A model generated the notes under the pieces. That model searched no databases. It was not told the origin of the DNA and worked only from the letters and a program-made list of their open reading frames with translations. DNA of 64,000 bases from Haloarcula sp. CBA1127 (GTDB taxonomy: Archaea; Halobacteriota; Halobacteria; Halobacteriales; Haloarculaceae). Below, in pieces: positions 8,685 through 17,566 of the stretch (the stretch's first letter is position 1; the number at the start of each line of letters is the position of its first letter). Where the stretch lies: NCBI RefSeq assembly GCF_001485575.1, contig NZ_BCNB01000006.1, forward strand, positions 1,302,001 through 1,366,000, in the 5' to 3' direction. The position numbers and the translations under genes were made by a program.

Positions 8685-9488
8685 CTAGTCGTCCGTTCGA
8701 TGGGGGGTTGGCACCGTGGCCTCTGGGTCGGGCGGGTCAGCTTCCGTGGGTGCATCGGCTGTGGAATCAGTCGACGCCTCCGCTGTGCCGATAAGCTGGT
8801 CCGAGATCCGCTGGTAAGCGACCGCGGCGTCGCTGTTTGGCGCGTTCTGCACAACAGGTGTGCCGCTGTCCTGTGCGTGCAGGACGGCATCGTCTTCCGG
8901 GACGTGTCCGAGTATCTCGATGTCGAGCCACGCCGAGACTTCGTCGGGGCCCGGTGATGCCCCCGTCCCGGATTTCGTGAGGATGAGGCCCCGAACCGGC
9001 GCGTCGAGTCGCTCGGCGAGCTCTTTCGTGTTCGAAACGTTCCGGACAGATGCCATCCGCGGTGTCGAAACAAGCAATACGTCGTCAGCAAGCTGGAGCG
9101 GCCGAACCGTCGCCTCGCTCAGTCCTGCCGGCGTGTCCAGCAGGACGATGTCGTGGTGCCACTGGAGGGTTTCGACGATATCGGCAAGCCGCTTGCGGTC
9201 GGTGGCCACACACCCGTCAAGCGTGGACCCGCTCGGGACGATTGCCAGGCCCGAGTCGGTTTCGTACACCGCATCCGTGACTGCCGCGTCGCCAGTGAGC
9301 ACGTCGTGAAGCGTGGCGTCAACGTCGACCTCGAGAAAACCGGTGAGGTTTGCCGTTGAGGGGGCCACCTCCACAACGACAGTCGAGTATCCGGCTGTTT
9401 CCAAGAGGGCCCCGAGGTTGATGCTAGCTGTCGTTTTTCCAACCCCACCTTTGGCCCCGGTGACCGCGTAAACACGGTTAGTAACCAT
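8685..9488 (-). CDS. MinD/ParA-like P-loop ATPase
   Basis: Deviant Walker-A ATPase of the MinD/ParA family, which positions division, motility or chemosensory machinery. The protein has 267 residues. The deviant Walker A KGGVGKTTASIN is at about residues 13-24 and the Walker B region is DIVLLDTPAGLSEATV. The switch I position reads VVEVAPSTANL, where many homologues have Asp (DxDxxxxN). The C-terminal 35 residues are an acidic, Pro/Thr-rich linker that stops abruptly at TDD-TAG. The same frame continues downstream (8397-8684) into a putative membrane-targeting tail, so this protein may be truncated and soluble. An AT-rich promoter region lies at 9489-9600. Confidence 0.85.
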   Translation of the reverse strand: MVTNRVYAVTGAKGGVGKTTASINLGALLETAGYSTVVVEVAPSTANLTGFLEVDVDATLHDVLTGDAAVTDAVYETDSGLAIVPSGSTLDGCVATDRKRLADIVETLQWHHDIVLLDTPAGLSEATVRPLQLADDVLLVSTPRMASVRNVSNTKELAERLDAPVRGLILTKSGTGASPGPDEVSAWLDIEILGHVPEDDAVLHAQDSGTPVVQNAPNSDAAVAYQRISDQLIGTAEASTDSTADAPTEADPPDPEATVPTPHRTDD

Positions 9489-9738
9489 CTCTAGCTGGAA
9501 CGTAGTATGCAGTTATCCAGTTAGTACAACTCATTGATAAGTCTGCTGGCCGACATTTAATTACGGCGGCTGTGAGCAAATAAATAACAATCGCAGTGGT
9601 ACCAGTCTCGGCTACAGGAAATCAAACAGTTCTCTCGTTCGCCAGACACAGAGCACCGCTCCCGGTTGCCTGTCTGGCATTCGATAGACCGACCCGGGTT
9701 CCGCCACGTTCAAGCCCCGCCGTTGCGGACGTGGGCGT
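9489..9738. other. Divergent intergenic region
   Basis: About 250 bases between the MinD-like gene (minus) and the dehydroquinate synthase gene (plus). The left half (9500-9600) is AT-rich (tttaatta, aataaataac) and presumably holds the minus-strand promoter. A TTCAAG box near 9708, about 30 bases before the ATG at 9739, fits a plus-strand promoter. No convincing small gene is seen. Confidence 0.4.
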
Positions 9739-10905
9739 ATGACTCGAAGCGTCTGGCTCAAAGCCGACAGCGAGGTCGGCGATTGGGAGACACGGAAACG
9801 CCGGATAACCGCCGGTATCGAGGCCGGCGTCGACTGGGTACTGGTCGATGAAGAAGACGTTGACCGCGTCTCGGAACTGGGTGAAATAAACATCGCCGCG
9901 TTCACCAACGGCGACGTCCACGTAATGGAGGCCGAGGCAGAGGACTCAGAGGCCGATGCGACCATCGTCGGGAAAGACGGTGAAGGCGACGGGACGGTCG
10001 ACCTCCCGTCGGATTTCTCCGGCTCTGCGGACCTCTCGACGCTGCGGCAGAACGGGGCCGCCCCTGACGGCGGCTACGTCCGCATCTTCGACGAAGACTA
10101 CGAGGCCTTCGCCGAGGCGGTCGCCGCCGAAGCCGACTTCACGATCGTCATCGGCGAGAACTGGCAGATCATTCCGCTCGAAAACCTCATCGCCCGCGTC
10201 GGCGAGGAGACGGACCTCATCGCCGGCGTTCGGACCGCCGAGGACGCCCGGACGGCCTACGAGACGCTGGAGTTGGGGGCCGACGGCGTCCTGCTGGACA
10301 CCGACGAGGTCGACGAAATCCGCAAGACAGTGGAAGTCCGCGACGAGATGGGTCGGGAGTCACTCGATCTGGAGTACGCTGAGGTCACCGCTATCGAGCA
10401 GACCGGCTCCGCCGACCGCGTCTGCATCGACACGGGCAGCCTGATGGAACACGATGAGGGGATGCTCGTCGGGTCGATGGCTCGCGGCCTCTTTTTCGTC
10501 CACGCTGAGACGGCTGAATCTCCCTACGTCGCAAGCAGGCCGTTCCGCGTCAACGCCGGCGCAGTCCACGCCTACGTCCGGACGCCTGACGGCGGGACGA
10601 AGTATCTCTCGGAACTCCAGTCCGGCGACGAGGTCCAGATAGTCGATGCCGATGGACGCACCCGAGAGGCCATCGTCGGCCGCGCGAAAATCGAGAAGCG
10701 CCCGATGTTCCGCGTGCAGGCTGAAACTGAAGACGGCGACCGAATCGAGACGCTGCTCCAGAACGCCGAGACGATCAAGGTCCACACTCGGGACGGGCGA
10801 ACCGCCGTCACGAACCTCGAACCGGGCGACGAAATCCTCATTCACCACGAGGACACGGCGACGCACTTCGGCGAACGGATCGAAGAGAGCATCATCGAGA
10901 AGTAG
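9739..10905 (+). CDS. 3-dehydroquinate synthase II (archaeal type)
   Basis: Oxidative deaminating cyclase that turns ADTH into 3-dehydroquinate with NAD+, the second step of the archaeal alternative shikimate entry. The protein has 388 residues. It starts MTRSVWLKADSEVGDWE, with the conserved VLVDEEDVDRVSELGEI. Later come TIVIGENWQIIPLENLIA, the GADGVLLDTDEVDEI segment, MARGLFFVHAET and RPFRVNAGAVHAYV. It is unrelated to bacterial AroB. Together with the gene at 7597 and the dehydratase at 11442, the window supplies the first three steps of dehydroshikimate formation next to trpCBA. Confidence 0.93.
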   Translation: MTRSVWLKADSEVGDWETRKRRITAGIEAGVDWVLVDEEDVDRVSELGEINIAAFTNGDVHVMEAEAEDSEADATIVGKDGEGDGTVDLPSDFSGSADLSTLRQNGAAPDGGYVRIFDEDYEAFAEAVAAEADFTIVIGENWQIIPLENLIARVGEETDLIAGVRTAEDARTAYETLELGADGVLLDTDEVDEIRKTVEVRDEMGRESLDLEYAEVTAIEQTGSADRVCIDTGSLMEHDEGMLVGSMARGLFFVHAETAESPYVASRPFRVNAGAVHAYVRTPDGGTKYLSELQSGDEVQIVDADGRTREAIVGRAKIEKRPMFRVQAETEDGDRIETLLQNAETIKVHTRDGRTAVTNLEPGDEILIHHEDTATHFGERIEESIIEK

Positions 10906-10940
10906 GCTGACTTCGTTCGGGGCAGACCGCAACCCGCAGG

Positions 10941-11357
10941 TTACTGCTGGTCCGCCTCGACCGGTTCTAGCTGCGTCGTACACCAGTGACAGAAGTCGAT
11001 GTCTTCGTCGAGTTCCTTGCCGCAGTTCGGACACGTCGTACCGGCTTCGACCTCCTGAGTCTGGTTCTCGTTGACCGCGACCCAGTAGGCGTCGACGACA
11101 TTGAGCGTCGTAATCACGACCGAACCGATTGTCACCTCGGTGGGTCTGGACTGATACGACGACGAGATAGCCTCTAGGCTTAGCTGGGTGACAGGGTCGA
11201 TAGCGCCAGTGACGACGAACACCACCGACAGCATGAACAGTAATCCGAGCCACAGCAGTCCCCGCACCCACTTACGGAGGTAGAAGTGTCCCAATCCAGG
11301 GAAGATGAACGCAAGCACCACGGCCAGCAACGGCCGCTTGCGTCCTGTGTCAGTCAT
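10941..11357 (-). CDS. Small membrane protein with C-terminal zinc ribbon
   Basis: 138 residues. The N-terminal half has two or three hydrophobic segments (LLAVVLAFIFPGLGHFYL, then LLWLGLLFMLSVVFVVTGAI), including the PGLGHFYLRKWVRG signature of TM2-like small membrane proteins. The C-terminus carries a zinc ribbon, TTCPNCGKELDEDIDFCHWC (Cys-x2-Cys ... Cys-x2-Cys). The ribbon would lie in the cytoplasm. Function unknown; the membrane-plus-ribbon arrangement is common in haloarchaea. It is convergent with the dehydroquinate synthase gene, with a 35-base gap. Confidence 0.75.
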   Translation of the reverse strand: MTDTGRKRPLLAVVLAFIFPGLGHFYLRKWVRGLLWLGLLFMLSVVFVVTGAIDPVTQLSLEAISSSYQSRPTEVTIGSVVITTLNVVDAYWVAVNENQTQEVEAGTTCPNCGKELDEDIDFCHWCTTQLEPVEADQQ

Positions 11358-11441
11358 ACTCGGCGAATCTATCTCGCATACCCGTATATCTTCCGAAGGA
11401 CCACTGTCCGGACGAAAGCCTCCTGACGGGCGGCTACCGGC

Positions 11442-12131
11442 TCAGGCGTCGCTCTGTAGCTGTCCGACCAGCGTCCGGAGCGTCGCGAGGTCGTACTGTC
11501 CCGGTGCGGTCGCGTCAGCGGGGTCGACCGGTGCGTAGCCGATGCGAGAGCCGTACACCGGGGCGATGGCCCTGGAGTGGCGGCCAGCCGCACCCATGCA
11601 CATCGTGGCGACCTGTTCGCCCTCGGCGGTCAGTTCGCGGGTTGCCCCGAGCATCGCCAGCACGTCCTCCGGCGAGTGGGCTGTACTCGCCATCTTCCCA
11701 ACGTCGCTGTGCGCACAGGCCCGTTCGAGCCGACTCACGATTGCCTCACGGTCGGGCGTCGACTCGAAGTTGTGCGTCGAGACGACCACGGACGCGCCGT
11801 GGTCGCGGGCAGCGTCGGCGACGCGGCCAGCGTCGTGGTCGCCGGCACCTTCCAGCGCTGCGAGTTCGAGGTCGACAGCCGTCACGGCGTCGTGTTCGAG
11901 CGCGGTTTCGAGCGCATCGAGACGACCCGCGGTGTCGGCGGCCTCGCCGCCCTCCCACGTCGGTCGGTTCGTGACGAGTATCGGGAGGTCGCCGTCGTAG
12001 GCGTCCAGCTGTGCCAGCGGCTCGTCGGCGAAATCCATCCGTAGCTCCAGCCCGTCGGCATCGGCGCGGGCGGCCGGTTCCACCCCGAGGTCGTCGGTGG
12101 CGGCGAGCAGGGTGAACGACTCGAAGTTCAT
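11442..12131 (-). CDS. aroD: 3-dehydroquinate dehydratase, type I
   Basis: Dehydrates 3-dehydroquinate to 3-dehydroshikimate through a Schiff base. Visible active-site elements are the substrate-binding LELRMDF strand, VTNRPTWEGGE, the catalytic His in VVSTHNFESTP and the Schiff-base Lys in SDVGKMASTAHS. Near the C-terminus come MCMGAAGRHSR and GSRIGYAP, typical of the type I family. About 229 residues is the normal length. I chose the ATG at 12131 (MNFESFTLLAA) over the upstream one at 12155. It completes the third shikimate step encoded in this window. Confidence 0.93.
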   Translation of the reverse strand: MNFESFTLLAATDDLGVEPAARADADGLELRMDFADEPLAQLDAYDGDLPILVTNRPTWEGGEAADTAGRLDALETALEHDAVTAVDLELAALEGAGDHDAGRVADAARDHGASVVVSTHNFESTPDREAIVSRLERACAHSDVGKMASTAHSPEDVLAMLGATRELTAEGEQVATMCMGAAGRHSRAIAPVYGSRIGYAPVDPADATAPGQYDLATLRTLVGQLQSDA

Positions 12132-12167
12132 AGGTCGGCTTCGACGGAGCCGCACAAAAAGCCGCGC

Positions 12168-13196
12168 TTACTCGACCGGTTCGTGGACGGCTCGGAAGCC
12201 GTCATCGGTCGTCGTAACGGCGTCGACCGCGTAGAACTGAATCCGTTGTTCCTGTTTCGTGTTGACGGCGAAATCGTACTGCTCGGCCTCGTACCCCGGT
12301 TCTTTCCTGTCGGCACGGCGCTGCTCCACCCACGAGCGGTGGTCGGCGAGACGTTCCTGAGCGATGGTTCGAGAACGTTCCGGGGCGGTGGCGACCCGTT
12401 CTTCGAGCGCCGACAACAGGTCCGGGTCGCGGTCCACACCCACCGAGTTCCGGCCGGCGACCATCGCCGCCAGCGTCGTCGTCCCGGTCCCGAGGAACGG
12501 GTCCAGCACCGTATCGCCGTACACCGAGAACATCGAGATGAGCCGGTACGGCACGGTCAGCGGGAAGGCTCCCGAGCGGTCCCGAAGCCCGTCGTCGAGG
12601 TCCTGCGTCTCGCCGGGCAGTTCCCAGAGGTCGGAGAACCACTCGTTGCGCTCCTCCCAGAAATAGGCGCTCTCGTAGCGACGGTCTGCACCCGGTTCGA
12701 GGCGACGGCGCTCCCCGTTGCGGAACACGAGGATGTGTTCGTGTTCGAGCGTCGGATAGGCGTTGGGCGGCACCATCCCAGAGCCCATGAACTTCGCGCC
12801 GCTGTTGGTCGGCTTCCGCCAGAGGATATCGGGGAGCGCGCGCAGCCCGTGGTCGGTCAGCCGGTCGGTTATCTCCGCGTGGTTTGGATAGGAACGGAAC
12901 CCGTCCTCCAGAGACCGTGTCGCGTCACCGACGTTGATGCAGGCGATGCCGCCGGGAACCAGCACGCGCTCTATCTCCGCCCACACTGCATCGAGTACCT
13001 CGTGCATCAGTGTGAACGCTCGGTCGCCGTTGTCACGGTCCAGCGCCGTCCCGATGTCGGGGTCCAGTTCGGTGAAGATGTCGTCCCACATCTCGATCAT
13101 CGGGTACGGGGGGGACGTGACCACCAGTTCGACGCTGTCGTCGGGACACGCAAGCGTGCGGGCGTCACCGGTTCGAACCCGGTGTGTCGTCTCCAT
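12168..13196 (-). CDS. zim: N4-cytosine DNA methyltransferase, probable CTAG methylase
   Basis: S-adenosylmethionine-dependent DNA methylase of the beta class. The catalytic motif is TSPPY at residues 27-31 (SPPY is typical of N4-cytosine enzymes) and the AdoMet-binding FxGxG motif is DPFLGTGTTTLAAM near residue 230, after the catalytic motif. There is no restriction endonuclease nearby. In haloarchaea an orphan methylase of this type (Zim) modifies CTAG. Neighbouring TFB and AglD genes fit the Haloferax volcanii locus as I remember it, so the CTAG assignment is family knowledge plus context, not proven by sequence. A CTAG site lies in its own upstream region (13222-13225). Confidence 0.8.
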   Translation of the reverse strand: METTHRVRTGDARTLACPDDSVELVVTSPPYPMIEMWDDIFTELDPDIGTALDRDNGDRAFTLMHEVLDAVWAEIERVLVPGGIACINVGDATRSLEDGFRSYPNHAEITDRLTDHGLRALPDILWRKPTNSGAKFMGSGMVPPNAYPTLEHEHILVFRNGERRRLEPGADRRYESAYFWEERNEWFSDLWELPGETQDLDDGLRDRSGAFPLTVPYRLISMFSVYGDTVLDPFLGTGTTTLAAMVAGRNSVGVDRDPDLLSALEERVATAPERSRTIAQERLADHRSWVEQRRADRKEPGYEAEQYDFAVNTKQEQRIQFYAVDAVTTTDDGFRAVHEPVE

Positions 13197-13317
13197 ACCG
13201 GTCCCAGCGGATGAGACGACTCTAGTCTTGCGGTTATCGGTCGACGGAGTACACGCTCTGCGTGCGGCAACCGATGGGAAAAACGGCTTTCACAGCGATG
13301 CAACGCGAATACCGGGG

Positions 13318-14283
13318 TTACGCGACGGGCAGGTCCTGCTCGGCTTCCAGCAGTTCGTGGTAGCGGTTGCGGATAGTGACCTCGGAGATGTCGGCGACCT
13401 CAGACACGGCGGCCTGCGTCGTCTTCTCGTTGGTCAGCAGGGCGGCGGCGTACACCGCGGCGGCGGCGAGGCCGACTGGCGATTTTCCAGAGTGGACGCC
13501 CTGCTCTTTGGCGTTCTGGAGGAGCTGGCGGGCGCGGTGCTCGGCCTCATCGGATAGTTCCAGCGAGGAGGCAAAGCGCGGGACGTAGCTCTCGGGGTCA
13601 GCAGGGCGAACCTCAAGCGAGAGTTCGCGGACGACGTAGCGGTAGGTGCGGGCGATCTCGCTCTTTTCGACGCGGGAGACCTCCGTGATCTCGTCGAGCG
13701 AGCGCGGGACGCCGGCCTGTCGCGCGGCGGCGTAGACGGAGGCCGTCGAGACACCCTCGATGGAACGGCCGGGCAGCAGGTCCTCGTCGAGCGCGCGGCG
13801 GTAAATGACGCTGGCCGTCTCGCGGACGTTTTCGGGGAGTCCGAGCGCAGAAGCCATCCGGTCAATCTCACCCAGCGCCTGCTTGAGGTTGCGCTCCTTG
13901 GAGTCCCGAGTTCTAAAGCGCTCGTTCCACTTGCGCAGGCGCTGCATCTTCTGGCGCTGTTTGCCCGACAGGGAGTTCCCGTAGGCGTCCTTGTCGCGCC
14001 AGTCGATGTTGGTCGAGAGGCCCTTGTCGTGCATCATGTTCGTCGTCGGCGCGCCGACGCGGGACTTCTCGTCTTTCTCGCTGGAGTCAAACGCGCGCCA
14101 CTCGGGGCCGCGGTCGATTTCATCGGATTCGACGACAAGGCCACAGTCCTCACAGACTGTTTCGCCGTGTTCGTCGTCGATAACGAGCGAGCCACTGCAC
14201 TCCGGGCACGCTGTGCTCTCCGATTCCGTCGACTCCGTCGTCTGTTCTTCACGCTGCTGTCGCGTCCGTGTGTGTTCACTCAT
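13318..14283 (-). CDS. tfb: Transcription initiation factor IIB (TFB)
   Basis: Basal transcription factor that binds TBP-promoter DNA and recruits RNA polymerase. The protein has 321 residues. The N-terminal zinc ribbon is ACPECSGSLVIDDEHGETVCEDCGLVV. The B-reader/linker contains GPEWRAFDSSEKDEKSRVGAP and MMHDKGLSTNIDWRDKD. Two cyclin-like repeats follow; the second includes VGLAAAAVYAAALLTNEKTTQ and a helix-turn-helix (SEVADISEVTIRNRYHELLE) that reads BRE. Haloarchaea have many TFB paralogues, so the paralogue number cannot be given. It is monocistronic with a 257-base upstream region. Confidence 0.95.
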   Translation of the reverse strand: MSEHTRTRQQREEQTTESTESESTACPECSGSLVIDDEHGETVCEDCGLVVESDEIDRGPEWRAFDSSEKDEKSRVGAPTTNMMHDKGLSTNIDWRDKDAYGNSLSGKQRQKMQRLRKWNERFRTRDSKERNLKQALGEIDRMASALGLPENVRETASVIYRRALDEDLLPGRSIEGVSTASVYAAARQAGVPRSLDEITEVSRVEKSEIARTYRYVVRELSLEVRPADPESYVPRFASSLELSDEAEHRARQLLQNAKEQGVHSGKSPVGLAAAAVYAAALLTNEKTTQAAVSEVADISEVTIRNRYHELLEAEQDLPVA

Positions 14284-14540
14284 TGGTTGCGAAGGCGGGT
14301 GCTCACCGGGTGGGAGACATCACAGAACCCGGAGGCAGTCGGTAACACTGTATTCGAACGAAAGTCATTAAAACATTCCGGTATTGTCATGGAGACCACC
14401 GATACACGTGACGAAACCCACGTTTGTGCATTAGTCGCATGACCATTCATATAATAGCTGCCGGGTATTTCTGGCTGATTTTCCACAACCCGGTTATAAT
14501 CGTATACAATCGGTAGAGTTGCCCCCTTCGCTGTCACTTC

Positions 14541-15461
14541 CTACTGAAACGTCTCGACGACGCCGGGCATACACCCCTCTCCGGGCTCGTAGTAGGAATT
14601 GTGGTCGGCCACGGTCTCCGTCACATCGTACTCGGTGTAGTTCTCGGGGGCGTCTTCGGGACTCTGCACACCCGTTTCACCGACCGCTTCCGTCCACTCG
14701 GCAGCACTGAATGCAGTCCCCAACACCGCATCGTCGTCTTTGTGGAAGTTGTCGAAGGACGTGGTGGCGTACTCGATGGACTCGCCGTATGCCTCGTCGA
14801 CCTCAACGACGGATTCACCGATAGCACCACCCAGTAACGCCACCGACTTGACTGCGTCTTCGCGTCCACGCTCGTGAAGCGACGCCACTGTTTCTACAGC
14901 CACCCTTGCGCCGAGCGAGTGTCCGACTAACCGGACTGGAAGCCCACCGCTGTCGTTGTGGTCAGCAACCCACTGTGCGAGCTTCGGACCGTTCTGTTTG
15001 GCGATGGCGACACCCTCGTTCCAGCCGATGCCGTCGCCCTTATCGGCATCCCAGGTGAATCCTACGTTGAACTGGTTGTATTCGTTCTCTTCAAGCCCGA
15101 TTTGACAGGTGTAGGCGGCGTTCCTGGCATCCGTCTCTCCGAGACTCCAGCCATGGACGAAGATAACGAGTTCCGTATCGTCGCTGGCCCGGCTAGAATC
15201 CCAGTCCCCGATTGTTTCGTACTCTGTCTCTGTATATTCAGACTTCAGTGTACCATCGTCATTGAACTGATCACGTGTCGAAACGAGCGGGAACTCCGCT
15301 GGAGCTGTGTACTCGCCGTCATCCCCGCCGAACTTGCCGCCCCGTACAGCGCCACTCGCACCGAGTGCCGCCACCGATGCCACAGCACCGGTCGAGGCCT
15401 TGAGGAAACTGCGTCGCGTTTGCCTGTCCAGTTCGCTCGATTGTATGCTACGTTGAAACAT
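14541..15461 (-). CDS. Tat-exported alpha/beta hydrolase
   Basis: Secreted hydrolase, probably lipase/esterase-like. The N-terminus has a twin-arginine signal (QTRRSFLKASTGAVASVAAL, residues 14-33) followed by an AxGA-type cleavage region. The mature part has the oxyanion-side VIFVHGWSLGETDAR and the nucleophile elbow LVGHSLGARVAV (GxSxG) near residue 170; a late NSYYEPG segment may hold the catalytic His (VADHNS). Substrate unknown. It lies between AT-rich intergenic stretches, which suggests its own promoter and terminator. Confidence 0.82.
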   Translation of the reverse strand: MFQRSIQSSELDRQTRRSFLKASTGAVASVAALGASGAVRGGKFGGDDGEYTAPAEFPLVSTRDQFNDDGTLKSEYTETEYETIGDWDSSRASDDTELVIFVHGWSLGETDARNAAYTCQIGLEENEYNQFNVGFTWDADKGDGIGWNEGVAIAKQNGPKLAQWVADHNDSGGLPVRLVGHSLGARVAVETVASLHERGREDAVKSVALLGGAIGESVVEVDEAYGESIEYATTSFDNFHKDDDAVLGTAFSAAEWTEAVGETGVQSPEDAPENYTEYDVTETVADHNSYYEPGEGCMPGVVETFQ

Positions 15462-15680
15462 AGCAGAACTGCGTAGCTTTCCACATTATATAATATTAAC
15501 TACTAGATTAAACATTGTTAGTAAAGTCGCCCTTATTTATAATATTCATAAAGAAATACACCGCTCTGGAGCTGGTAGCTGGAAGAGAAGTCTCGGTAGA
15601 GTGCTGTGTACTGTCCCGAGTATTGCCAGCGCAATCCCAGTAGCGACGGAGTGCTATGGCGGGGCGCGTCAGAACTGCGC

Positions 15681-17498
15681 TCAGTCGTTCGTTTCCGGTT
15701 CGATAGCGTCCGTGGACTGAGACTCTTCGACCGCCGTCGTCAGTGAGACGTTGAGCCAGGCCATCGACGCGACACCGCCGATGATGGTGACGACGTTCTT
15801 GACCGCGTGGTCGACGATAGCGACGCCGATAGCCGCGGCGACGCCGACCGGCGTCAGGGACGCGACGATAACGGTGAACGCCCCCTCGTAGAGACCGACC
15901 CCGCCGGGTGTCAGCGGCAGGACTTTGGCGAGGTTCCCGACGCTAACCGCGAAGAAGCCAACGGCCACGAGCGACGGCGTCAGGCTGTAGCCGAAGGCCG
16001 CGAAGACGATCAGGGCCGTTATCACGTCGAACGTCCAGATCAGGAGACTTCCGATGCCGACACGGGTAAACGCCGACCCGTCAGCGGCCACCGTCTGCAC
16101 GTCGCCGACGAACCCCTCGATGACGCCAGCGACGTAGTCGGCGTAGGAGTCGCTGCTCAGCCGGCTGATGACCGCCCGGACGAGGTTCCGGTCGCTCCGC
16201 GCACTGGCGACGATAGCCACCACTGCTCCGATTGCTGCAAGGCCGACACCGCCTGCCACGGCCACGGCGGTCCGTCCACTGCTGGCCGCGTCGCCGCCGA
16301 CAGTGTCGCCCGTCAGCGCCGTCAGCAACTGTTCGGCCGATCCCGTTACAGCCAGCCCGATCATGACGACGCCGGCGAGGAGCGTTATCGTCAGCAGGTC
16401 GAACACGCGCTCGACGGCCAGCGACGCGAATCCGGAGGGGTACGGAATCGAGCGGCGGGCCTTGATAACGTACGCTCGGACCGCGTCACCGGCTCGCGCC
16501 GGGAACACGAGGTTCCCGGTCTGGCTGATGAATATCGCGCCCGTCAGGAAGCCCCACCGCTCACGATACCCCATCGAGACAAGGATGTCCCGGTAGCGGA
16601 TGCCCCGGAGCGGCCATGAAACAGCATAAAAGACGGCACTCAGCGCGACGATTTCCGGTGCTGCGCCCGCCATCTCCGCAAGAACTCGGTCGGGGTCGAG
16701 ATACTGGGTCATCAACAGGAGAGCGACGACGACCAGCATCGTCCCCGCGCCGAGCGATACCTCGCGGGTAATCCGGGGGCTAACCGACAGCTCCCAGAAG
16801 GTCCGGAGTATCTGGCTGCCCATCCCGAACACGTCCCGGACGATATCGACCTTCGAATCGCCCTTGGGTGTCCAGTCGACGGGGAACTCCTTCACCCGGT
16901 AGCCGTTGCGCTGGGCCTTCACGAGTAGTTCCGTGTCCCAGAACCAGTGCTCGTCCTGAACGAGGGGCAACAGCGTTTCCAGTGCCTGCCGGTCGAAAGC
17001 CTTGAACCCGCACTGATGGTCCTTGAGGTCGGACCGGAGAACTGCTCGGACGAGCGTGTTGTAGCCAAAGCTCGGAATGCCACGCTTTGCGGGCCGGTCA
17101 GCACGGTTTTCGGGCATCCACCGTGACCCTGTCGCCACGTCGTAGCCGTCGATTCGGACGGCGTTGACGAGCTCTTCGAGATGCGACATATCCGTCGCCA
17201 GGTCCGTATCGAAATACACCAGTGTGTCGCCGTCGGCCTGGTCGAAGGCGTACTCTAACGCGCCGCCGCGGCCGAGGCGGTCGTCACTGTGGACGTGCCG
17301 GACCCGGCTGTCCTCGTTCGCAAGTCGCGTCGCGATTTCGGGCGTGCGGTCCGAGCAGCCGTCCTCCGCGACGATGACTTCGTACGCGTCTTCGGGGAGA
17401 AACGAGGCGAGCGTTTCGAGCGTTATCGACACCGTCTGCTCGATGGTGTCTGCCTCGTTGTAGGCAGGGAGAACGACGCTCACCTCGACCGCAGTCAT
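15681..17498 (-). CDS. aglD: AglD-like glycosyltransferase with flippase-like membrane domain
   Basis: Two-part protein of 605 residues. Residues 1-225 are a family 2 (GT-A) dolichyl-phosphate glycosyltransferase: VSVVLPAYNEADTIEQTV, VIVAEDGCSDRT, the acidic DTDL metal site after VYFD, and HQCGFKAFDRQ. The rest, about residues 245-585, is a multi-pass membrane domain of the lysylphosphatidylglycerol synthase/flippase type (GNLVFPARAGDAVRAYVIKA, PLTPGGVGLYEGA). This order matches AglD of Haloferax volcanii, which charges dolichol phosphate with the last hexose of the S-layer N-glycan. The start is the ATG at 17498 because the GT fold begins there. Confidence 0.88.
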   Translation of the reverse strand: MTAVEVSVVLPAYNEADTIEQTVSITLETLASFLPEDAYEVIVAEDGCSDRTPEIATRLANEDSRVRHVHSDDRLGRGGALEYAFDQADGDTLVYFDTDLATDMSHLEELVNAVRIDGYDVATGSRWMPENRADRPAKRGIPSFGYNTLVRAVLRSDLKDHQCGFKAFDRQALETLLPLVQDEHWFWDTELLVKAQRNGYRVKEFPVDWTPKGDSKVDIVRDVFGMGSQILRTFWELSVSPRITREVSLGAGTMLVVVALLLMTQYLDPDRVLAEMAGAAPEIVALSAVFYAVSWPLRGIRYRDILVSMGYRERWGFLTGAIFISQTGNLVFPARAGDAVRAYVIKARRSIPYPSGFASLAVERVFDLLTITLLAGVVMIGLAVTGSAEQLLTALTGDTVGGDAASSGRTAVAVAGGVGLAAIGAVVAIVASARSDRNLVRAVISRLSSDSYADYVAGVIEGFVGDVQTVAADGSAFTRVGIGSLLIWTFDVITALIVFAAFGYSLTPSLVAVGFFAVSVGNLAKVLPLTPGGVGLYEGAFTVIVASLTPVGVAAAIGVAIVDHAVKNVVTIIGGVASMAWLNVSLTTAVEESQSTDAIEPETND

Positions 17499-17566
17499 AC
17501 GCTCTTGGTCATCCCCGGAGTGAAAAGTACTTTCCGTTCGATGCACTGACGGGACTGAACCGGCCG

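Noticed and set aside
13197-13317. Possible small RNA between the methylase and TFB genes
   Set aside because: No convincing promoter, terminator or stable fold could be seen.
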